The notes under the pieces are model-generated. The model did no database searches. It worked only from the letters and a program-made list of their open reading frames with translations, and was not told the DNA's origin. The position numbers and the translations under genes were made by a program. A DNA stretch of 41,922 nt from Planctomycetota bacterium (GTDB lineage: Bacteria > Planctomycetota > Planctomycetia > Planctomycetales > Planctomycetaceae): NCBI GenBank assembly GCA_027624335.1, contig JAQBWV010000026.1, positions 1 through 41,922 on the forward strand, read 5' to 3'. Shown one piece after another: positions 35,754-41,922 of this stretch. Numbering within the stretch: position 1 is the first letter of the stretch; each line of letters opens with the position of its first letter.

Positions 35754-37349
35754 ATGTCCAGCGAAACTGACTCGGTCAAAGAAGCGGTGGCAACTCTTTC
35801 GCAATTGGGCGCTCGAGTTGTTGAGGACCAGGACAAAGTCCAACTGATCGACCTTGCTGAAGCTTCGATCCACGATGAGGATCTGGCGATTCTTAAGAAC
35901 TTCCCTCATTTACGGAGCCTGACACTCGCTGATACAGACATCACCAATGCAGGCCTGCAGCATGTCGGTGAGTTGACCTCTCTGGAAACACTGGATCTGT
36001 CGACCACACAGGTAACAACCGAAGGACTGGCCTGTCTGAAAAAACTCCACAAGCTCGACATGCTGATTCTGGGCGGTTGCCGAATCAGCGGAGCAGGTCT
36101 TTCTTCATTGCGTGAGCTGTCGTCTCTGCGAATGTTGATTCTCTCAGACACCGACATTGGTGATGCCAGCCTGGCAGAACTGGCGGAACTCAAGCAACTG
36201 CGGAACTTGAATCTTGACTATACGGACATTACCGACAGTGGACTTCCTCATCTGGCCTCGATGCCGGAACTCGAATTGCTTGGCCTGGTGTTCTGCAAAC
36301 GAGTGACAGATGAAGGGATTCAGCATCTTAAAGTGCTATCGAATCTTCAGGTGCTTGACGTCTGCACGACAATGGTCACCCCCAATGGTGTACGACTTCT
36401 GCAGCAGGAACTTCCCGAGTGTTTCATCGCCTACTCACCCGACCCGCTTCTGGAAGCTGTCGAGGCAAACAAGGGTGACGTGCTGGCAGCCCTCAAGTCG
36501 ATTGGGCAGGTGGAAACAGACGGCAAAAATCAGGTCGTGCGTTTACGAGTCGACCAGGCTCAACTTACGCGAGCGGGACTTGAGTACCTCAAGCGACTCA
36601 ACCGTCTGGAAGATCTCAGTCTGTTTCATCATCGCCAGTTACCGGATGCAGGATTAAAGACGCTTCGTAATCTGAAATACCTGAAGAAGCTCGGCCTGCT
36701 GGGAACGAATGTAACGGACGAGGGACTTCGCTATCTTAGCGATCTGACAAGCATCCGAGTGTTGAATCTCGCCTACACGCCGGTGACTGATCGTGGACTG
36801 GCTAACCTGACAAGCCTGCTTGAACTGGAAGAACTGTTTCTTGGTGACACGCTCGTCACAGACGGTGGTCTGGCTCATATCGGGCTGATGAGAAAGCTTA
36901 AGGGGCTCGGCCTCAGCGGTACTCGCATTCTGGGTCACGGTCTCAAGCACTTGCAGAAACTGGATTCGCTCGAACGAATCGGTCTCAGCGGCACGCTCCT
37001 GAATGATCAGAGCCTGAAGTTCGTTGCTGAATTGCAGAACCTGATCGCACTTAGCCTTCGCGGTACACAATTAACGGACGCTGGTGTCCCCGCGCTGGAA
37101 GCACTCAGTTCGCTTCAGGTATTGTGGCTGGACAGGACGATGGTCACGGAAGCAGGCCTGAACTGGATAGGCCGATTGTCTGAACTTCGCGAGTTAGGCT
37201 TGAGAAATTGTCCTGTTGGTGACGGTATCGTGGAACTTGTCGGCAATATGCATCAGCTGACTGTTCTCAGTGTATTCGGAACAAACATCACCGAAGATGG
37301 CTTCTCCGAGCTACGAAGGCAGCTACCAGATTGCGAAATCATCCAGTAG
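35754..37349 (+). CDS. Leucine-rich repeat protein built from two modules
   Basis: This 531-residue protein starts at ATG 35754 with an AAGGAAG upstream. It has no signal peptide and is probably cytoplasmic. Around 17 repeats of about 24 residues follow the L..L.L..T.(I/V)TD.GL pattern. They form two blocks, about 40-225 and 275-530. Each block is preceded by a non-repeat cap (VKEAVATLSQLGARVVEDQD and GDVLAALKSIGQVETDGKN) and ends with a motif of the form LP-(E/D)-C-x-I (LLQQELPECFIAYSP and LRRQLPDCEIIQ). This indicates an internal duplication of the whole domain. The role is probably protein binding; no partner is known. The FHA gene follows 80 bases later on the same strand. Confidence 0.88.
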   Translation: MSSETDSVKEAVATLSQLGARVVEDQDKVQLIDLAEASIHDEDLAILKNFPHLRSLTLADTDITNAGLQHVGELTSLETLDLSTTQVTTEGLACLKKLHKLDMLILGGCRISGAGLSSLRELSSLRMLILSDTDIGDASLAELAELKQLRNLNLDYTDITDSGLPHLASMPELELLGLVFCKRVTDEGIQHLKVLSNLQVLDVCTTMVTPNGVRLLQQELPECFIAYSPDPLLEAVEANKGDVLAALKSIGQVETDGKNQVVRLRVDQAQLTRAGLEYLKRLNRLEDLSLFHHRQLPDAGLKTLRNLKYLKKLGLLGTNVTDEGLRYLSDLTSIRVLNLAYTPVTDRGLANLTSLLELEELFLGDTLVTDGGLAHIGLMRKLKGLGLSGTRILGHGLKHLQKLDSLERIGLSGTLLNDQSLKFVAELQNLIALSLRGTQLTDAGVPALEALSSLQVLWLDRTMVTEAGLNWIGRLSELRELGLRNCPVGDGIVELVGNMHQLTVLSVFGTNITEDGFSELRRQLPDCEIIQ

Positions 37350-37430
37350 CGGGTTACGCTGACGTAGACTCAGACGAGTGCTTCGAGTTTTTGCCAATGA
37401 CCCGCCGAGTTCCATGAGCGCGGAAGTCGC

Positions 37431-37961
37431 ATGCCAGTTCTACTGAAACCACTGCAGGGCGGTCGCCCCATCGTACTTGATAAGCCGATCCTGCTGATCG
37501 GTCGGCACCCGGACTGCGATGTGATTCTGAAAAACAGCGCAAAGATTTCCAGAAAGCACTGCTGCGTCGCCCTCGTTGATAATCACTTTGTTGTCAGAGA
37601 TCTGGACAGCATGAACGGTGTATGGGTCAACGGAGAGCGAGTCGATCATTCCGCCAATCTTCGAAACGGCGATGAGTTGATGATCGGCGATTTGCCGTTT
37701 ACTTTGACACGAAGCAGTGAAGAGAAACGTCCGCGGTCATCTGAAACTGTCGCCGAAGTAAGTCCGCGTGACGTGGTTCAGACTGATTCTTCGCAGCATG
37801 ACGCCGCTGCAGTACGAGCTGCAGCATTGAAGAAACGATCGAATCCGGCGAACGCCGGAGCCGCCGAAGGAGTCGAGTTCAGCTCGGCGTTCGCGATTCC
37901 GTTGCCGGACGACGAAGATGATGACGACTACATCATCCCGCTTGCTGACTTTGACGACTAG
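37431..37961 (+). CDS. FHA domain protein
   Basis: The 176-residue product carries one forkhead-associated domain at about 5-90, with LIGRHPDCDV, KISRKHCCV, VVRDLDSMNGVWVNGERV and the final beta strands. All key phospho-threonine-binding residues (Arg of GR, Ser-Arg-x-His, Asn of NG) are present. The C-terminal 85 residues are low-complexity with an acidic DDEDDDDYII stretch near the end. The stop codon TAG is formed by the first bases of the MITE-like element at 37958-38088, so the natural C-terminus may have been cut or changed by insertion. FHA proteins commonly read Ser/Thr-kinase signalling; no such kinase is in the window. Confidence 0.92.
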   Translation: MPVLLKPLQGGRPIVLDKPILLIGRHPDCDVILKNSAKISRKHCCVALVDNHFVVRDLDSMNGVWVNGERVDHSANLRNGDELMIGDLPFTLTRSSEEKRPRSSETVAEVSPRDVVQTDSSQHDAAAVRAAALKKRSNPANAGAAEGVEFSSAFAIPLPDDEDDDDYIIPLADFDD

Positions 37962-38088
37962 TGCTTTGTCAGGGTCAAAACTTCGGATTGACCGTCGTGG
38001 GATTTGCCAGAATCCCATTGCCCTGCAATCCCTTCAGGAATTCTGGCGAATTCCACTACCCGAAAAATTGCCTCTGACAAAGCACTAG
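37958..38088. mobile_element. Palindromic MITE-like element, 131 bp
   Basis: The ends are perfect inverted repeats of 15 bases (CTAGTGCTTTGTCAG and its complement CTGACAAAGCACTAG), with weaker matching over the next 14 bases. Further in, GTGGGATTTGCCAGAATCCC on the left pairs with TTCTGGCGAATTCCAC on the right, so almost the whole element can fold back on itself. It contains no ORF. It lies between the convergent FHA and HTH-PTS genes and covers the FHA stop codon. It may be a non-autonomous element or a REP-like repeat, and it may serve as a bidirectional terminator. Confidence 0.7.
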
Positions 38089-38143
38089 GCACCGGCGTCA
38101 CTTGCCTGCCACGAAGACTTGATCCAAAGCACCCTGGATTTGC

Positions 38144-38860
38144 CTATTGGTCGTCAACGGCTGCGATCTGCCTTTCAGTTTCACAGATGATGTCGTAGGC
38201 CGACTTCGAATCCTGAGTCTCTCGAAGTTGAGCCATGAATTCTGGAAGTTGAAGCATTCTTCCCAGTCTGGCCAGCACTTGGAGATGGCTCTTCGAATCC
38301 TGACACAGCACGAAAAAAAACAAGTCAGTCAGCCCCCCATGAGGGGCACCAAACGGAATCCCAGTCATCGTTCGACCAAAGGCGATAATGGATTCACCGT
38401 GAGCGTCTGGCAGCGGATTTCGCGGATGTGGTATTGCAATGCCCCCAGGATATGCCGTCGAGAGCAACTCTTCTCTCTGCTGGACTGCTGACAGAATTTC
38501 GCTGGGACTCCAGACCTGCCACGTACATCCTGCAGCTTCTACAAGCGACTCCAGAACGGACCGCTTTGTTCGAGCCTCCAGTGGAACCACAACGGTTTCA
38601 GGGTGAAGCAGTGATGACACTGGCAGGTTCGGGCAAATCTCTTTGGACTGCTGAGTGATCTCAACATTTCTCAGTTCAGCACTCGAATACTCACGCATCT
38701 CATGCTCGAGCCAGCGTGTGACCTCCGAGGAGTGAAACTGCCAGGTGCTCCCCACTTTTCTTCCAGGGATCCGTCCGCGCGTGACGAGCTTTTCAATCTC
38801 TCGACGATCACGCCCAAGATGCCGTGCCAGTTCGTCGAGTGAGAATACTTCGTGAGACAT
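38144..38860 (-). CDS. Excisionase-type DNA-binding domain fused to PTS EIIA domain
   Basis: The 238-residue product starts at ATG 38860 (an in-frame TTG lies one codon upstream). Residues 1-55 are a helix-turn-helix domain of the MerR/excisionase type (LDELARHLGRDRREIEKLVTRGRIPGRKVG, here shown in parts, then WQFHSSEVTRWLEHEM). Residues about 80-235 are a PTS EIIA domain of the fructose/nitrogen (PtsN-like) type; His145 in IAIPHPRN is the expected phosphorylation site. Such fusions are likely phosphorylation-controlled transcription factors and not sugar carriers. No other PTS gene is adjacent. An upstream frame (38860-39153) ends at TGATG with this start, a hint of coupling. Confidence 0.88.
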   Translation of the reverse strand: MSHEVFSLDELARHLGRDRREIEKLVTRGRIPGRKVGSTWQFHSSEVTRWLEHEMREYSSAELRNVEITQQSKEICPNLPVSSLLHPETVVVPLEARTKRSVLESLVEAAGCTWQVWSPSEILSAVQQREELLSTAYPGGIAIPHPRNPLPDAHGESIIAFGRTMTGIPFGAPHGGLTDLFFFVLCQDSKSHLQVLARLGRMLQLPEFMAQLRETQDSKSAYDIICETERQIAAVDDQ

Positions 38861-39153
38861 CAACAGACTCCGGGGCGGGCCTGGCGGTGAGCCAGCAGAT
38901 TTCGGCGGGACAGCGGAAGGTCACACAAAAGTGAACAAGCATCGGGAATGTGAAACTTCTTCAGGTTCGCATCGCGTGATCGGAACCTGAGGATGTCACG
39001 CTCAGTAGTAGCATAGCTGTCCCAGAACGGTAGCAGTGCTTCCCGAAAACGCCGAAGGAGACCACGATCTGGCGATTGACGCAAGCCATCGGATCCTTCC
39101 CGCCGTCGAACGTCAACAGCTGCAATCTGAACCGGCGAGGATTTAACTCTCAT
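38860..39153 (-). CDS. Small hypothetical ORF upstream of the HTH-PTS gene
   Basis: This is an arginine-rich open frame of about 97 residues from ATG 39153 (37 further open codons lie upstream). Its stop TGA shares a base with the next start (TGATG), the usual layout for coupled genes, and the codon pattern is not unlike real genes here. I recognise no family. Against it are the absence of an RBS and a low-complexity feel. It also fills an otherwise empty gap of about 430 bases. Confidence 0.3.
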   Translation of the reverse strand: MRVKSSPVQIAAVDVRRREGSDGLRQSPDRGLLRRFREALLPFWDSYATTERDILRFRSRDANLKKFHIPDACSLLCDLPLSRRNLLAHRQARPGVC

Positions 39154-39291
39154 GGACTGATTGGCTACGACCAACGGCGACCCACAAAGCACACTCACTG
39201 CGTTCAGCTGTCTCTTGCGAGCGTCACCTGGCATGAGCCGCTGTGCGGAAGAGAAGCAGTCCCAAAGTCGACATATTCGCCGACGTCGACG

Positions 39292-40107
39292 TCACGCACC
39301 AACCGAGGAACCAGCACCATTCAGGCAGTGCTTGAGTAACGCCTCAGTCCGTCGGCGGCATGAACACAGGACGCCATAGAGTTCCTGGCTCCACAATTCT
39401 TCCGAAAACACCTGGATATCGATCTCACCAGCAAACCCGTTCTCAAAGAGACACTGCACCGTCTCTTCGAGAGGCAGAACTCCCGTCCCCGGAATGCACT
39501 GATCATATTCTGAACTGGTGGTCTCTGAAGAGTCGCGCAGCTGCAACACTTGAATCCGTGATGCCCAGGATTCGATACCTTTCAGACAATCATCACTGCC
39601 GCCCAGATAAAATGTGTCGTAGACCACGCCAACCGCTGGTCGACCGGTGGCATCGCACAGTGCGACAGCATCTTCAAGGCTATGCAGCGACGTCCAACGT
39701 CCCGCATGTCGCGACGATCGGGGCATGACAGCCAAATGAACGTCGAGTTCCTCGGCCACAAATGACAATTCCCGGATCGCCTGCGTCACCAGACGTCGCT
39801 CGTGCCGAGCGGTGTATCTTCCACGGGCCCCTGGCGACACGACCAGAGTTCGAGCTCCCAAAGCCGCGGCCGTGAACAAAGCCTCATAACCATCTTCAAG
39901 CGCTTCCTGATAATGAAATCCCGCACTTCCGGTAAAGGCGCCTGCGTAGGACAGGGTTGTTACATCGAGTCCCGATCTGCGAACGGCGTCAACCGCTTGT
40001 TGCTCGCCGAAATCACTAACCTTTTGACGCCACAACCCGATGGCCGTTACACCAGCCTGTTGGCGGCCAGCGAGATCATCTTCGAACGACGCCCGCAGCG
40101 TCGTCAT
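39292..40107 (-). CDS. Sugar phosphate isomerase/epimerase (xylose-isomerase-like TIM barrel)
   Basis: The product from ATG 40107 has about 271 residues. The frame is open for another 71 codons upstream (to TTG 40320), and since family members often begin a few residues before the MTTLRASFEDD block, the true start may be slightly further upstream. Landmarks are GVTAIGLWRQKVSDFGE, SYAGAFTGS, ALGARTLVVSPG, RPAVGVVYDTFYLGG and VLQLRDS (barrel strands with candidate metal-binding Asp/His/Glu). The family includes inosose isomerases, endonuclease IV-like folds and hydroxypyruvate isomerases. The substrate is not determinable here. It is oriented opposite to the aminotransferase gene at the window end. 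Confidence 0.82.
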   Translation of the reverse strand: MTTLRASFEDDLAGRQQAGVTAIGLWRQKVSDFGEQQAVDAVRRSGLDVTTLSYAGAFTGSAGFHYQEALEDGYEALFTAAALGARTLVVSPGARGRYTARHERRLVTQAIRELSFVAEELDVHLAVMPRSSRHAGRWTSLHSLEDAVALCDATGRPAVGVVYDTFYLGGSDDCLKGIESWASRIQVLQLRDSSETTSSEYDQCIPGTGVLPLEETVQCLFENGFAGEIDIQVFSEELWSQELYGVLCSCRRRTEALLKHCLNGAGSSVGA

Positions 40108-40320
40108 CTGACTAACGGAAAAGCCGGTCCGTCCGTCCGTTTCGGGAATCTCCTCACCGAAAGATTCGAGTGCAGGATCATTCTGAATATCTGAGTACTT
40201 CCCTGGATCAGCCAAAATAGCACGCCTTCTCTCGGGGACAGAAAAACAAAATTCGGGACGACGAAAGATGTGATGGGAATTGCCCGCCGACGAGGCAAAG
40301 AACTTGCCGTGACTCACCAA

Positions 40321-41002
40321 TCGCTAGTGAGACTTCCATTCGAGGCATCGTTCAGTCGCGGATGTTCAACGCGACTGAAGAGCCATCAGAAAGATGGGCC
40401 GAACACGCAAACAAGCCCGGCCATAGAAGCGCCAATCCCTCGAAACATCTGACGACATCAACGGAACCATGGTCAGGGCAGGAACTCTCATGAGTCATCT
40501 CTTTCTCCTGGTCTGGCGACTTGAACTGGCGGGTTCGAGCAAGGCATTGAGACTTTACCAAGGGCCTTTTGAAACGCAATCGAGTTTCTTTCGACATTCC
40601 AACTCTGACAGAATGTCGTCGATTTCTACAACCGCAAAACTTGACAAAACAACTTCAGTTAGCGATCGCCTGCTTCATCGTCGACGATCAATTTCCGCGG
40701 GGTGATCCGACCGTTCGCAGTCGGGTGCCGAAAGCACAGGACGCCGCGCCACCGGCGTACATGAAAGTTGTCACGTCGGTTTTGGCTATGGACGCGAACG
40801 ATGAAACATCCTGTCGCTACACGACCCAGCCATTCTGGCCCGGGCCACGTGCGTGGTCCACAACGTCAGTCGAACGCGCCGATGTTTTAGGGAGAGGGGG
40901 CTTCAAGACTCCAGCGTCGTGTTCAGAATCACCTCGCGTGACAATTGAACTCAATTCTAACACGATGCGGAGTCCCCTGCCGTCTGCCGTTAAGGTCTTG
41001 CC
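40321..41002. other. Gene-poor stretch before the aminotransferase
   Basis: About 680 bases without a supported gene. The plus-strand frame at 40569-41006 has odd composition and no family pattern. The divergent promoters of the two flanking genes should lie here; I see no convincing elements. Confidence 0.45.
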
Positions 41003-41922
41003 ATGACCGAAGTATCACCGAGTCGCAATGTCGATCGCCAGATGCGTCTATTCGAACGTGCGTGCGAGCTGATTCCTGGTGGCACGCAGCTCATCAGTCG
41101 TCGTCCGTCGCAGTTCGCGGCCGGGATCTCGCCGGTCTACGCGGCCTCGGCCAGGGGGGCTCGGTTCATCGACATCGACGGGCACGAGTACATCGACTGG
41201 GTGAGCGGCATCGGCGCGATCATTCTTGGCTACGCCGACCCCGTCGTCGACGAGGCGGTCAAAGAACAGATCAGTGGCGGCACGATTTACTCGATCAGCC
41301 ACGAACTGGAAGTGGAGCTCGCTGAGGAACTCGTTGCGACAATCCCGTGCGCGGAAATGGTCCGCTACGCAAAAGGTGGAGGCGATGCCTGCGCGGTCGC
41401 GGTCCGAATCGCACGCGGAACATCGGGCCGGGACAAGATCCTGTTCAGCGGCTACCACGGGTGGCATGACTGGTACATCGCGGCGAATCTGACGCCCGGC
41501 GCATTGGACTCGCACCTGCTGCCGAACATCGACCCGACAGGCGTGCCGAAATGCCTGGAAGGAACGGCCATCCCGTTTCCGTACGGCGACGCGGCAGCTC
41601 TCGGCGAGCTCCTTGATCAGCACCGCGGAGAAATTGCAGCGATCATGATGGAGCCGCTGCGATCCGACATGCCGCCGGAAGGCTATCTCGCCGAAGTCCG
41701 TAAGCTCGCCGACGAGCACAACGTGATCCTGATTTTTGATGAGGTCTCAACCGGATTCCGCATGTCGCCGGGAGGAGTTCAGCCGGTCCTCGGTGTCGAG
41801 CCCGACATGGCCGTCTTTGCGAAGTCCATTTCCAACGGCTACGCAATGGGAGCGGTCGTCGGCCACCGGGACGTCATGGAACCTGCCGCGAGAATGTTCG
41901 TCTCGAGCACCTACTGGAGCGA
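41003..41922 (+). CDS. Class-III aminotransferase, glutamate-1-semialdehyde aminomutase-like, partial
   Basis: The start ATG 41003 opens a frame of 306 codons that runs off the end of the window. The N-terminal text LIPGGTQLISRRPSQF and DIDGHEYIDWVSGIGAIILGY follows the HemL-type pattern. GYHGWHDWY, IMMEPLRSD, VILIFDEVSTGFR (Asp246 for the pyridine nitrogen) and FAKSISNGY (Lys274, Schiff base) mark a complete PLP site. Members convert glutamate-1-semialdehyde to 5-aminolevulinate or carry out related aminotransfer in sugar or lipid pathways. The AKSISNGY motif resembles the latter more than classical HemL. About a quarter of the protein is missing. Confidence 0.85.
   Translation, partial: MTEVSPSRNVDRQMRLFERACELIPGGTQLISRRPSQFAAGISPVYAASARGARFIDIDGHEYIDWVSGIGAIILGYADPVVDEAVKEQISGGTIYSISHELEVELAEELVATIPCAEMVRYAKGGGDACAVAVRIARGTSGRDKILFSGYHGWHDWYIAANLTPGALDSHLLPNIDPTGVPKCLEGTAIPFPYGDAAALGELLDQHRGEIAAIMMEPLRSDMPPEGYLAEVRKLADEHNVILIFDEVSTGFRMSPGGVQPVLGVEPDMAVFAKSISNGYAMGAVVGHRDVMEPAARMFVSSTYWS

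Noticed and set aside
40569-41006. 145-residue open frame on the plus strand
   Set aside because: Composition and codon use do not look coding, no family pattern is seen, and it overlaps the start of the aminotransferase.
1-41922. tRNA/rRNA genes, CRISPR arrays, prophage
   Set aside because: None recognised by eye in the gaps; a tRNAscan/Infernal run would be needed to exclude small RNAs.

Overview
The window looks like ordinary chromosome from a member of the Planctomycetota (probably Planctomycetales). I base this on DUF1501 proteins (one intact, two decayed), an LRR protein of the type common in that phylum, an FHA protein, a Uma2 protein, an elongation-factor-G-like GTPase, mixed-strand small operons and moderate GC. 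The species is not determined. No rRNA, tRNA, CRISPR array, phage module or transposase gene was seen.

Left part (1-14,600): a decayed DUF1501 remnant; a PLP-dependent ACC deaminase/D-cysteine desulfhydrase-type enzyme; an SGNH hydrolase; gcvT; a Uma2 protein; a lipoprotein-type MsrB; a SprT-like metallopeptidase; a MotA/TolQ/ExbB-like channel protein overlapping an ExbD-like partner; two enolase-superfamily genes in tandem; an EF-G-like GTPase whose NKxD motif reads NRLG; and a small hypothetical gene.

Middle (14,600-22,450): an intact DUF1501 protein with a twin-arginine leader, glucose-6-phosphate dehydrogenase (zwf), the large subunit of carbamoyl-phosphate synthase (carB), then a second decayed DUF1501 remnant.

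Signalling island (22,750-30,360), the most interesting part: a FixJ/NarL-type response regulator preceded by a perfect CGGGTA-GT-TACCCG dyad. A possible sigma-54 promoter follows. Then come four genes with overlapping ends: an ammonium-transporter-type protein with a HAMP-like/coiled-coil tail but no output domain, a membrane histidine kinase with an extracytoplasmic CxxCH heme-type domain, a soluble REC-PAS-kinase protein, and a REC protein with a degenerate HD-type domain. The layout suggests a split relay that reads ammonium and redox state together. That function is inference.

Right part (30,360-41,922): a gene-poor stretch, an ABC export-type operon (ATPase, permease, secreted helical-repeat protein), an LRR protein built from two similar modules, an FHA protein whose stop codon lies inside a 131-bp palindromic MITE-like element, a DNA-binding-domain/PTS-EIIA fusion, a TIM-barrel sugar isomerase-like protein, another gene-poor stretch, and the 5' part of a class-III (glutamate-1-semialdehyde-type) aminotransferase cut by the window end.
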